In this document: positions 5,531-12,781 of the stretch, one piece after another
Position numbering within the stretch: the stretch's first letter is position 1
Layout: each line of letters begins with the position of its first letter
NCBI GenBank assembly: GCA_947474205.1
Contig: CANJIC010000036.1
Span: 1 to 12,781, forward strand
Direction: 5' to 3'
From: Planctomycetaceae bacterium
GTDB lineage: Bacteria; Planctomycetota; Phycisphaerae; Phycisphaerales; SM1A02
DNA: 12,781 bases
Translations under genes and position numbers: made by a program
The notes under the pieces: generated by a model
Told to the model about the DNA's origin: nothing
What the model saw: only the letters and a program-made list of their open reading frames with translations
Database searches by the model: none

Positions 5531-8500
5531 CTACTTGGTCTGCAACGATTGCGCGTCGGCTTCAATCCATACCCCAAGAATTATCACATCGGTTTGATCA
5601 ATCATGCCATCATGATTTAGATCGCCAAACGCTGGGTCCCTATCACCCAAAGACACAAGCAACAACGAGAGATCAATGCTGTCCACAACGCCGTTGAAAT
5701 CAAAGTCGCCAAATTCACGTTGACACAAATCGGGTTCGCCGTCATCGTCAATATCTTGGCTTCCAAGCGCGATCAAGTTGGCAGCGCTCTCCTGTGTTTC
5801 CGTTGCGCAATCGATTGTCCATGCTGGATCGCTTCCAGAAATTGGCTCAAACAACATTGCGCTATCAATCTCCACTGGTTGAACTTCGCCATTGGCGGCC
5901 AATCTGCGACCAGCGCGAGTGGCGGCAAGCCAACGACCACGTCCCGACATGCTGATTTCTCCACTTGTGGTTGCGCCACCAGAAACCACCTCGCCATTAG
6001 AACCGTCGCCAGCACCGGTGAAATTGGATCGCGATCCTGAATATCCTGTATCAAAATTTGAGAAACCAGTTTCGCTACCGCCAATGATTGCGCAAACTCT
6101 GTAGACATACAACACGCCTGCGACCGCTGTCGAATCACTATATGAATTTGTAGTGGGCGTCGCGATGGATGCCAAGGCGCCCATGGTTGAAATATTGACC
6201 GCCCATGTACCAATCGAGCCCACATCGGCGCTTGCCGTATCTTGCACGGTCAAGGTCCATGCTCCGGCCGCGACTTCGTTTACAAACGCCGACTGCAAAG
6301 AATTCGAAGGCTTGTAACGGCCCCCTGTTACCAACTGGGAGCACATCACTGATGTCGCGGTGTCATCAAGAACATAGTTGCCATTGATATCAGTTCCACC
6401 ATTGCACCCGGAAAAGAGCACGCAACTTTTACCCTTATGCGAAAGCGTGACAATGAGATCAGCTTGATAGGTATGACGAAAATTAGTAATCGACACAGTG
6501 ACCGCACCAACGCGCGCGGTTGAGTCAGCTGGAACAACATTCAATGTGGCGCTGACCGCGCTGACATCGGGAAGATTCATGCCCGTACCCGACGTGGTGA
6601 CCTCGCTTGAAACTTGCGCGCGATACACCTTGTACGAACTCGCCCCAGCAGTCGCGCCCCATGTCAAAGCAACACGATTTGTGTGCGCGCCATCGGACGC
6701 GACCAGTATTGCTGGCGTTCCAATTGCGGCATACCCCTCATCGCTTGTGCTTGCAGCGGTGTCGCCCATTGGCATGACAGCCTTCACGCAGTACAGATAG
6801 CGCCCGCCCGCAATGGCCGTGGCGTCTACGTATGTGTTGGTGACAGACGTGCCAATTTGAACTGGACTACCGCCTGCGACCCAACGGAATATTTTATAAC
6901 TCGCGGCGCCACTCATGGCCGTCCAATCCGCAATGACTCGATCATTGTAGAAACCATCCGATGCGGTCAATCCCGTAGGTCCAAGCATGTTTCGCCAACC
7001 CGTATCGGAGCCGGAAACAATCACGGCATTTGCGGACGTGACTGCGTCAACCTTATACGTGTACAACGTGGATGCCACGGCGGATGTATCGCCGTAGGTT
7101 GTGTTGGCTATTGTCGCAATCAAGGCCGGCTCTGACACGCTTGTGATTTGAATGGACCAAGACTGCAATGAGCCAACATCGCCACCGGCAGTATCCGAAA
7201 GGACAAGTGTCCAATCACCATTGGCAGTATCGCTGGCAAATGTTGATCGCAGCGCGTTGGAAGGTTTAAATTCACCACCAATTCCTGTTTGCGCGCAGAG
7301 TCCAGCCGAGAATGAATCAGACAATATGTATGTTCCATTTAAGTCGGTGCCGCCATTGCAACCACTCGCAAGTACGCACTGCTGCGCACCGTGTCGCAAT
7401 GTGAGTACCAAATCACCCTGCCACGTGTGGTACAAGTTTGTAAGCGTGACCTTCACCAGCGAACTCACGGCTGACGCGGGCGCGTCAATATGAATGGTGC
7501 TTGATGAGGTGGAAAAATCAGCTATGTTGAAGCCGCTACCCGTTCCCGATTTAAAACTGGATGAGTCAGTGCGATAGACGCGATATGAAGCCGCGTTGGT
7601 GACGGCATTCCACGAAAGATTGACCTTGTCCGCGTAGTCACCGTCCGAGGCCAACAGTGTGAGCACGGGCGGCAAGGATCGTAGACCCGTGACTGAATTG
7701 CTTAGGGCAGAGAAACTCACGGCTGACACACTCTGCACGGCATAGGTGTATGTGGTTCCAGCTACGGCCGTCAAATCCGCGTAACTTGTTGCCGTTGTGC
7801 TGGCAATTTCAGCAAGGGTTGCCACGCTGTCGCCGCGCAAGATCTTGTAACTGCTAGCACCCTGCGCGGCAGACCATGTCAGCAAAATTTTGTCGGTGTA
7901 AATATCGTTGCTTGCAGCCACATTGGTGGGCGCGGCCAGACTTCCGCGGAATCCAGTGTTCGTGGCGCTTACAAGTCCGTCCCCCAACGCGCCGACCGAC
8001 ATGACGGAATAGGTATAGACCGTTGATGGGGAAGCCGATGTGTCACTGAAATTAGTTCCAGATGAAGTGCCGATTTGAGCAGTTGCTCCACTTCCAATGG
8101 CGCGCAAAATTTTGTACCCGGATGCTCCAGACACAGCGCCCCAAGTGATTTCAACTTTATCCAACAGGGTTCCGTCGGTGGCCGCGACCGATGTGGGCGC
8201 AGAAATGTTTCGCCAACCATTCTCTGTGTTACTTGCGCTCGTATCCGCGTTTGCCACTATGGCCACCACGCTATAGGAGTAGATGGTTGCAACTGTTGCC
8301 GTGGTGTCCGCAAATAAAGTGGATGCGCTGGTGCCGATCTGCGTTGGACTAAAAACACTATTGACAGTCATGCCCCAGGAAGAAATTGCACCCGTGTCCA
8401 CATTTGCGGAATCTGTAATGGAGAGTGTCCAGTCGCCCGCAATTTGTTGATTTGCAAACGCGCTTGTAAGCGAGTTGGACGGCCGATAGGTTCCGCCTGT

Positions 8501-10951
8501 CGCCGTTTGCTGACAAAGTAAAGCGCTCGCGGCATCGTCAATGACATAGGTGCCGCTCAGGTCCATTGATGAATTACAATTCTGCGCAAGAATGCAAGTG
8601 ATCCCGTTATGCGTCAATTTCAGGGTTAAATCACCCTGATATGTGTGGGTGAATGAATTCAACTGAATCACCAGGGAACTCACCAACGCCGTGTTTGAAG
8701 CCGCAAGAGTAATGACGCTGGTGTTGGTTGAATTATCGGGGATAGAAAAACCTGAACCAGTTCCACTGACTGAGCCGTTGAGCAACCAACGCTTCACCTT
8801 ATACCCTGTCGAATTTGCAACCGCGTTCCATGTCAACGCGACTTTGTCCGCGAAGGCGCCATCACTTGCGATTAAATTTGTGGGTCCGTTGGTGAGAGCG
8901 ACAAATCCGGTGTTTGCAACGCTGGCCGCGGAATCACCAAAACTATTTGAGGATTTCACCGTGTAGCTATACACAGTGCCAGGAGTAGCGGTCATGTCAT
9001 CAAATGTGGTGGTGGTGGATGTTCCAATCTGCGCCGAAGCGCCGCTGCCAATGGAGCGCAAAATTTTGTAACTGGTCGTGTTGGTGGATGCGGACCATGT
9101 CAATTGCACACGATCCGTGAAGGTTCCATCGCTTGCCAACAGATTCGCGGGAACGGTAAGACCAGCAAGACCATGGCGGCCAAACGCTTGATTGATGAGA
9201 TCGGAGTTTGGCGTGCCGTCACTCAGATTTCCGTTGTTGTCATCCAAAGTTAAATAATCAATGCGGATGTCATCGGCAATATCGCTCTGCCCAGAATGCA
9301 ACATGACTTCATTGATCGCAAGCGCGGCTACTTTATCAATGGCCGTGCTTGCAAAGCGCGCGCCATACAGTTGCCGCAAATCCCACACAATGCCGGAGAG
9401 CAACTGACCACAGTCATGCATTTCGCTGCCACAACTGCTGCAACCTGAGGCCGAATATTGACAGTTATTGGCGGCGTTACGAAGGCCGGTTGAGCAACTC
9501 TGAAATCCTGCGCCCAACTTTGGGTCGTCAAGAATCAGAACCGCCATGACATCTCCAAAGCCTTCGCCAAATGCGTCCTGACCACTGCCGCCGCAATTCA
9601 CTATGTGATGCCCATATTCGTGATGCACCACGCCGCTAAACGAAGTGTTCGCACAGCCGCCGCCCGCCTTGAAAAAGTTAATGCTGATGCCGTCGTAATA
9701 GGCGTTGCAAATGCCGGCTAAATTCACATTCACCCCGAACCCGGTTTGGGTTGCAATGGTTGGAAAATTTGGCGCAATACGAAGCGTGAAGTCACGAACA
9801 ATATTGGCCTGGTAGTAGGCGTTGGTTTGCGCGGTATCCAACTCAGTAGGAACAGGATTGAAAGTAAAAGTAGTTGATCCAGAAGAAACAGTTTGACTTG
9901 CCACAGTCAGTGTGGTGGAATCAGAATTGGCTACGCGGAAATATTTTCCATTGGCAATGGATGGGCGCACAACCACGCTGCCACTAATTGAACCGCTGGT
10001 GAAGTTTCCATTGCTGTCGCCATAGACGGTGCTGGAACCAATGGCCACCGCGGTATACGGCAATCTCTTGGACGCCTCTGGATCGCATACATCGGCGCGC
10101 TTGCCATCGGTCACCATGCCAGAGACTGTGCCCGTAACAACTGCATGCAAAATACGGTTTTCTTGGTACAGAATTGTTCCGTCGGTGGGGTCAACAATAT
10201 ATTCAAATGATTGTTGATTTGGGTCGTTTGGTCCTCCATGGGTCTCAGCAATAAACTGAACGCCCAATCGCGCTGGTTGAATATTGTCATCAATTCCCGC
10301 CCACACCACATAGCGCGGCGAAGTCACGCGCGGAATAGTTGTGAATTGGGGCATGACATTTCGCATAAAAACACCAGCGTCCAATTTGGAAGTGTCCAAT
10401 GAAAGTCCAGTGATTTGATTGGCAATGTTTCCCACTGAACGCAACGTTCCACCGGCTAGAACAACGGGAAAATCGGCGTCGTCACGAGTAATTGCCCAGC
10501 CAAACGCCCGATATACCGGAACATTGGCGGCAGTTTGCGTGAAATAGACCGCATTCAAATTGCCCACTTTGGCATCTTCATTGGGCAATTCAACGACATG
10601 GATTCCATTCTCAAATGGACCAATGGGTTGCAAATCCGTGGGCGCCACATTCCAGAGAACAGACCAACGTTGGAAAAAAGTAGTGGCGCTTGCGGATGGG
10701 GAATCACCCACCGCCAACCTGGAACCCCACGCGCGGCGAACTCGACTTCCTGGGCTCAGCAATCCGCCTTCAGGGTGCAGATCAAGAAAAGATGTTCGCA
10801 CCGTGGCATCTGTTTGATTGCGAATGCCGCCTGGAGTTGGGACAACTGGAGGAGTTGTTGCGACTTTGTCTCCATTGGCAACAGAAGCCATTGAAAGCGT
10901 TAAAAAAAGCAGCGTTCCAGCGGCATTTCCTAGGCATTTTAACTTCATCAT
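5531..10951 (-). CDS. Giant secreted gluzincin-type metalloprotease with FN3, nested P domains and dockerin-like C-terminus
   Basis: The product is about 1806 residues. Numbering below counts from an in-frame TTG at 10972; subtract 7 for the ATG at 10951, preferred because AGGGG lies 5 nt upstream and the signal peptide begins there. Residues 8-33 are the signal peptide. About 98-270 resemble a fungalysin PepSY/FTP propeptide (ARLGVQFIAE, YIVDPTDGTILYQEN). About 380-600 are the protease: H451-E-Y-G-H455, with probable third zinc ligand E470 in GEGFGD, and cysteines at 422, 440, 460, 493, 504, 511, 514 and 521. Seven FN3 modules span 607-1644; the second, fifth and seventh each contain an inserted P domain (739-873, 1143-1279, 1461-1597). 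Calcium loops follow at 1740-1748, 1756-1767 and 1784-1795. No sortase or PEP-CTERM anchor is visible. It is likely a secreted protease, M36-like by inference; substrate unknown. Confidence 0.88.
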   Translation of the reverse strand: MMKLKCLGNAAGTLLFLTLSMASVANGDKVATTPPVVPTPGGIRNQTDATVRTSFLDLHPEGGLLSPGSRVRRAWGSRLAVGDSPSASATTFFQRWSVLWNVAPTDLQPIGPFENGIHVVELPNEDAKVGNLNAVYFTQTAANVPVYRAFGWAITRDDADFPVVLAGGTLRSVGNIANQITGLSLDTSKLDAGVFMRNVMPQFTTIPRVTSPRYVVWAGIDDNIQPARLGVQFIAETHGGPNDPNQQSFEYIVDPTDGTILYQENRILHAVVTGTVSGMVTDGKRADVCDPEASKRLPYTAVAIGSSTVYGDSNGNFTSGSISGSVVVRPSIANGKYFRVANSDSTTLTVASQTVSSGSTTFTFNPVPTELDTAQTNAYYQANIVRDFTLRIAPNFPTIATQTGFGVNVNLAGICNAYYDGISINFFKAGGGCANTSFSGVVHHEYGHHIVNCGGSGQDAFGEGFGDVMAVLILDDPKLGAGFQSCSTGLRNAANNCQYSASGCSSCGSEMHDCGQLLSGIVWDLRQLYGARFASTAIDKVAALAINEVMLHSGQSDIADDIRIDYLTLDDNNGNLSDGTPNSDLINQAFGRHGLAGLTVPANLLASDGTFTDRVQLTWSASTNTTSYKILRSIGSGASAQIGTSTTTTFDDMTATPGTVYSYTVKSSNSFGDSAASVANTGFVALTNGPTNLIASDGAFADKVALTWNAVANSTGYKVKRWLLNGSVSGTGSGFSIPDNSTNTSVITLAASNTALVSSLVIQLNSFTHTYQGDLTLKLTHNGITCILAQNCNSSMDLSGTYVIDDAASALLCQQTATGGTYRPSNSLTSAFANQQIAGDWTLSITDSANVDTGAISSWGMTVNSVFSPTQIGTSASTLFADTTATVATIYSYSVVAIVANADTSASNTENGWRNISAPTSVAATDGTLLDKVEITWGAVSGASGYKILRAIGSGATAQIGTSSGTNFSDTSASPSTVYTYSVMSVGALGDGLVSATNTGFRGSLAAPTNVAASNDIYTDKILLTWSAAQGASSYKILRGDSVATLAEIASTTATSYADLTAVAGTTYTYAVQSVSAVSFSALSNSVTGLRSLPPVLTLLASDGDYADKVNLSWNAVTNAASYRVYRTDSSSFKSGTGSGFNIADFSTSSSTIHIDAPASAVSSLVKVTLTNLYHTWQGDLVLTLRHGAQQCVLASGCNGGTDLNGTYILSDSFSAGLCAQTGIGGEFKPSNALRSTFASDTANGDWTLVLSDTAGGDVGSLQSWSIQITSVSEPALIATIANTTYGDTSAVASTLYTYKVDAVTSANAVIVSGSDTGWRNMLGPTGLTASDGFYNDRVIADWTAMSGAASYKIFRWVAGGSPVQIGTSVTNTYVDATAIAGGRYLYCVKAVMPMGDTAASTSDEGYAAIGTPAILVASDGAHTNRVALTWGATAGASSYKVYRAQVSSEVTTSGTGMNLPDVSAVSATLNVVPADSTARVGAVTVSITNFRHTYQADLIVTLSHKGKSCVLFSGCNGGTDINGNYVLDDTATSVMCSQLVTGGRYKPSNSLQSAFVNEVAAGAWTLTVQDTASADVGSIGTWAVNISTMGALASIATPTTNSYSDSTAVAGVLYVYRVCAIIGGSETGFSNFDTGYSGSRSNFTGAGDGSNGEVVSGGATTSGEISMSGRGRWLAATRAGRRLAANGEVQPVEIDSAMLFEPISGSDPAWTIDCATETQESAANLIALGSQDIDDDGEPDLCQREFGDFDFNGVVDSIDLSLLLVSLGDRDPAFGDLNHDGMIDQTDVIILGVWIEADAQSLQTK
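5564..5761 (-). other. Dockerin-like / EF-hand calcium-loop segment of the giant protein
   Basis: Three acidic loops lie in a row. The first is D-I-D-D-D-G-E-P-D-L-C (residues 1740-1750, thrombospondin-3-like). The second is D1756-x-D1758-x-N1760-G-x-x-D1764-x-x-D1767. The third is D1784-x-N1786-x-D1788-G-x-x-D1792-x-x-D1795. The last two have canonical EF-hand/dockerin ligand spacing and are followed by Leu/Ile-rich helices. Such C-terminal segments are common on secreted planctomycete proteins. Whether it binds a cohesin or only calcium is unknown; no cohesin domain occurs in this window. Confidence 0.75.
6182..6592 (-). other. P domain 3 inserted in FN3 module 7
   Basis: It opens with SGTGMNLPDVS, has FRHTYQADLIVTLSHKG, GAWTLTVQDTASADVG and closes with TWAVNIST. 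Cysteines at 1517, 1523 and 1544 keep the spacing of the other two. FN3 sequence brackets it (SYKVYR before, ASIATPTTNSYSDS after). Confidence 0.8.
7136..7546 (-). other. P domain 2 inserted in FN3 module 5
   Basis: It opens with GTGSGFNIADFS, has LYHTWQGDLVLTLRHG, GDWTLVLSDTAGGDVG and closes with SWSIQITS. Cysteines at 1199, 1205 and 1226 have the same spacing as in P domain 1. FN3 sequence brackets it (SYRVYR before, PALIATIANTTYGDT after). Confidence 0.8.
8354..8758 (-). other. P domain 1 (proprotein convertase P/Homo B) inserted in FN3 module 2
   Basis: The segment opens with GSGFSIPDNS, has the central FTHTYQGDLTLKLTHNG and GDWTLSITDSA strands, and closes with SSWGMTVNS, as expected for the P domain of kexin-like and bacterial proteases. 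Its cysteines fall at 793, 799 and 820. FN3 sequence precedes it (GYKVKRW) and resumes after it (PTQIGTSASTLFADT). Confidence 0.8.
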
Positions 10952-11032
10952 GGAGACCCCTTGAAATAACAATTTGTTGTTGGCGCAATTTGGATTTTAA
11001 ACAACGAAACTACTTAAAACCACTACGAGAAC

Positions 11033-11061
11033 AGTATAGGTTAAAGATCCTTAAAAAAATA
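11033..11061 (-). promoter_or_regulatory. Possible promoter of the giant protease gene
   Basis: On the minus strand TATACT (11038-11033) resembles a -10 box about 80 nt before the ATG. The region upstream is AT-rich, but its candidate -35 (around 11056-11061) matches consensus poorly. A 6-bp dyad, AATAGT-ACA-ACTATT (11066-11080), lies just upstream and could be an operator. This is a weak call. Confidence 0.3.
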
Positions 11062-11128
11062 ATATAATAGTACAACTATTTACTGAACAGCCTGGTGCTT
11101 TGGCGCTCTCTTTGCTCGTTATGCAAAG

Positions 11129-11161
11129 AAAAACCGCATCACAAGCTGGGCTTGGATGCGG
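11129..11161 (-). terminator. Rho-independent terminator of tRNA-Asn
   Basis: Read on the minus strand, CCGCATC (11161-11155) pairs with GATGCGG (11140-11134). A second 5-bp helix (11154-11150 with 11146-11142) lies inside, offset by one bulged base, around a 3-nt loop. Five T residues follow (11133-11129). It starts 13 nt after the tRNA 3' end. Confidence 0.85.
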
Positions 11162-11173
11162 CTTCTTCCAAAA

Positions 11174-11246
<73 letters not shown>

Positions 11247-11425
11247 ATCGGAGAGGCAAGCATACCCATCTCCAAATAAAACGCCACTTTCATATTCCAA
11301 TGAGGCAATCCACAGGTACAACGCGCGGCAATTTGGCGTTGTGGCCGACGCAAGGGCAACCAACTGGCCCAATTTTGCAGCAATGCCAAGTATTTATGCA
11401 TTCAAATGCGCGACACTTGCACCCC

Positions 11426-11454
11426 TTGAGTTTGCGCGGCAAAACCGCTAGGAT
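11426..11454 (+). promoter_or_regulatory. Sigma-70-like promoter of rpmE
   Basis: TTGAGT (11426-11431) and TAGGAT (11449-11454) are separated by exactly 17 bp and end 21 bp before the rpmE start codon. Transcription would begin near 11460, giving a very short leader that contains GGAG (11466-11469) 6 nt before the ATG. Confidence 0.55.
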
Positions 11455-11475
11455 CTTCGTCCCTCGGAGCAACCA

Positions 11476-11751
11476 ATGAAAAAAGAAACTCATCCAAAGT
11501 GGTACGCAGATTGCAAAGTGAACTTTCGTGGTCAACATGTTTTAACTGTTGGAGCGACCGTTCCTGAAATGAATGTCGAAGTATGGTCGGGTTCACACCC
11601 GTTCTACACCGGTCAAAAGTCCTTCGTGGACACCTTGGGACGCGTTGAGCGCTTCCAAAAGAAATTTGCTGGCGCGTACTTTAAGAAGGAAGGCGATAAG
11701 GATGCGAAAGCACCTGCGACCAAGCCTGCCGCCAAGCCTGAGAAGAAGTAG
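11476..11751 (+). CDS. rpmE: Ribosomal protein bL31 (zinc-free form with C-terminal extension)
   Basis: The 91-residue product is the large-subunit ribosomal protein bL31, which bridges the 50S and 30S subunits near the central protuberance. It has the family's MKKETHPKW start, SHPFYTGQ (about 40-47), VDTLGRVERFQKKF (51-64), and a basic end. The four zinc-binding cysteines of the classical form (C-x-C and CSKC before HPF) are replaced: the second pair reads W-S-G-S. Only one Cys remains, at 13. This is therefore a C-minus bL31. Residues 71-91 add a Lys/Ala/Pro-rich tail that the usual 66-70 residue protein lacks. The start is supported by GGAG 6 nt upstream. It is followed by prfA, a common bacterial gene order. 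Confidence 0.93.
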   Translation: MKKETHPKWYADCKVNFRGQHVLTVGATVPEMNVEVWSGSHPFYTGQKSFVDTLGRVERFQKKFAGAYFKKEGDKDAKAPATKPAAKPEKK

Positions 11752-11775
11752 TTACGCAATTTGAAATTTGTCACG

Positions 11776-11807
11776 GCCGCGCTCTCACCAGCGCGGCTGT
11801 TTCTTTT
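11776..11807 (+). terminator. Intrinsic terminator between rpmE and prfA
   Basis: GCCGCGC (11776-11782) pairs with GCGCGGC (11791-11797) in an all-G/C 7-bp stem with an 8-nt loop, followed by a T-rich tail (TGTTTCTTTT, 11798-11807). It begins 25 bp after the rpmE stop, so rpmE probably ends here and prfA may need its own promoter in 11808-11937. No convincing promoter pair was found there. Confidence 0.8.
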
Positions 11808-11937
11808 CACGCACGGTGTCCGCGAGAAGGTTGAGTCTTTTGACGATGTTCCATAACCCAGTTTCATTGGCCACACACTGATTTGATCTTTAAATTCATC
11901 GCAACGCGCACCATGTTTCAATTGGAAACCAAATCGC

Positions 11938-12781
11938 ATGCAACCATCTTCACGACTGCTTGAAAAACTGAATGAGATAGAGGCCAACTTTTTGCGCGAC
12001 GAAGCGCAATTGTGTGACCCCGACATCATGACCGATCATCGCAAAGTGAAAGTGCTTTCACAACGACGCGCGGCGGCGCAACCTTTGATTGAAAATCTGC
12101 GCCAGTGGCGGCGTTTGGAGCGCGAGGCACGCGAGTGCGAAGTGCTTGCCAAGGACACGGACGCGGATGTCGCCGCCATGGCGCGCGGCGAAATTCATGG
12201 GCTGCACACGGCGCGCGACGCCAGCATGGAGGCTCTTATTCGCACGCTTGTTATGGCGGATGATCGCGCGATTGGCAGCCTAATTCTGGAAGTTCGCTGC
12301 GGCGTGGGTGGTCTTGAAGCCGCGATTTGGGCAGGCGATTTGCTGCAAATGTATCGCCTTGGCGCGCAACTTCACGCATGGCAATGGGAAGAAATGGAAA
12401 TCAAACATGGCGACGCGGGCGGCGTGACGCACGCCATTATTCGCATTGAAGGAACAGGGTGTTGGAACACGCTTGGGTATGAAAGCGGCGTGCATCAAGT
12501 GAAGCGCGTGCCGGCCACGGAAACCGCTGGTCGCATTCACACATCAACCGCGACGGTGGCGGTGCTGAGCGAACCCGAAACAGTGGAGTCGCAAGTTGAT
12601 CCAGACGAGGTGCGCGAAATTCTGACCACCGCGCAAGGGCCAGGCGGACAAAATGTGAACAAGGTTGCGACGGCCGTGCATTTAATCCACGAACCAACCG
12701 GTATAGAAGTGCGCATGCAGGAGACGCGCAGTCAATTGCAAAATCGGGACAAGGCGTGGCGGCTGCTGCGCGCGCGAGTGC
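11938..12781 (+). CDS. prfA: Peptide chain release factor 1 (RF1), 3'-truncated by the window
   Basis: The frame is open from the ATG at 11938 to the window end (281 codons plus one base); RF1 is usually about 360 residues, so roughly 80 are missing. RF1 recognises UAA and UAG and triggers peptide release. An N-terminal coiled helical domain (1-100) is followed by the PCRF domain, with EVRCGVGGLEAAIWAGDL and MYRLGAQ. The stop-codon reading tripeptide is P192-A193-T194 in RVPATETAGRIHTST. The HTSTATVAVL sequence marks RF1 rather than RF2. The catalytic loop is GPGGQNVNK with G236-G237-Q238, where the glutamine is normally methylated by PrmC. The ATG at 11938 has GGA 11 nt upstream, and no in-frame start was seen immediately upstream. 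Typical neighbours downstream would be prmC, outside the window. Confidence 0.95.
   Translation, partial: MQPSSRLLEKLNEIEANFLRDEAQLCDPDIMTDHRKVKVLSQRRAAAQPLIENLRQWRRLEREARECEVLAKDTDADVAAMARGEIHGLHTARDASMEALIRTLVMADDRAIGSLILEVRCGVGGLEAAIWAGDLLQMYRLGAQLHAWQWEEMEIKHGDAGGVTHAIIRIEGTGCWNTLGYESGVHQVKRVPATETAGRIHTSTATVAVLSEPETVESQVDPDEVREILTTAQGPGGQNVNKVATAVHLIHEPTGIEVRMQETRSQLQNRDKAWRLLRARV

Larger units (their letters stand above)
6041..9154 (-). repeat. Array of seven fibronectin type III modules
   Basis: Each module opens with a variant of L-x-ASDG-x5-D-K/R-V-x-L-T-W, has a central YKILR-type strand, and closes with a Y-x-Y-x-V strand and a D/N-T-G-(F/W/Y) linker. In reading order the modules lie at about 9154-8897, 8881-8210, 8200-7946, 7936-7679, 7669-6992, 6985-6728 and 6718-6041. 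The long ones (second, fifth, seventh) are enlarged by P-domain insertions. Modules one and three are the most alike around YKILR-x-IGSGA-x-AQIGTS, which suggests a more recent duplication. They probably act as spacers or ligand-binding units. Confidence 0.82.

Noticed and set aside
5773..6225. Opposite-frame minus-strand ORF (150 codons) within the giant protein gene
   Set aside because: It overlaps a frame with clear FN3, P-domain and EF-hand content; its own product is low-quality and has no recognisable family.
6614..7135. Plus-strand ORF of 173 codons antisense to the giant gene
   Set aside because: The composition is that of a reverse-complement shadow (Cys/Arg-rich, no domain), and it has no ribosome binding site of note.
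11318..11342. Inverted repeat ACAACGC/GCGTTGT upstream of the rpmE promoter
   Set aside because: A 7-bp stem with no terminator tail and no known leader motif; it lies upstream of the likely transcription start, so it is not a ribosomal-protein leader.
11613..12029. Minus-strand ORF across the rpmE-prfA junction
   Set aside because: It is antisense to two conserved genes and to a good terminator, and shows no recognisable domain.

Overview
The window looks like chromosomal DNA from a Planctomycetota-like bacterium, probably Phycisphaerae. The evidence is a very large secreted multidomain protein ending in dockerin-like EF-hand loops, a secreted formylglycine-type sulfatase, and an RF1 with a GPGGQ loop. 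This assignment is inferred from protein style; no phylogenetic marker was compared. No phage, transposon, CRISPR or plasmid gene was found.

Layout. 1-267 is the C-terminal end of a PPK2-type polyphosphate kinase. 376-699 is a DUF1476 / F-ATPase zeta-subunit-like inhibitor, followed by a strong intrinsic terminator (731-761). On the minus strand, 2490-822 holds a Dabb-domain lipoprotein whose 3' end overlaps the start of an MFS transporter. A class I SAM-dependent methyltransferase (2563-3414) runs divergently from this pair. A small DUF167 protein (3777-3487, minus) lies back to back with a secreted sulfatase (3818-5413, plus). The sulfatase has two altered active-site motifs and low-complexity inserts.

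The centrepiece is a minus-strand gene of about 5.4 kb (10951-5531) for a roughly 1806-residue secreted protein. In order it has a signal peptide, a PepSY/FTP-like propeptide region, a gluzincin-type metalloprotease domain (HEYGH plus GEGFGD), seven fibronectin type III modules and a C-terminal calcium-loop/dockerin-like segment. Three of the FN3 modules are each interrupted at the same internal position by a complete proprotein-convertase P domain. This repeated nesting is the most unusual structure in the window.

The right end is conserved housekeeping DNA: tRNA-Asn(GUU) on the minus strand with its own terminator, then rpmE (bL31, lacking the zinc cysteines) with a well-formed promoter, a terminator, and the first 281 codons of prfA (RF1), which runs off the window.

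Functionally the left part concerns energy and phosphate economy (PPK2, ATPase inhibitor). The centre is weighted to envelope or secreted functions (lipoprotein, sulfatase, metalloprotease), as expected for a bacterium degrading sulfated polymers or proteins. The right end is translation. No single pathway links all the genes.
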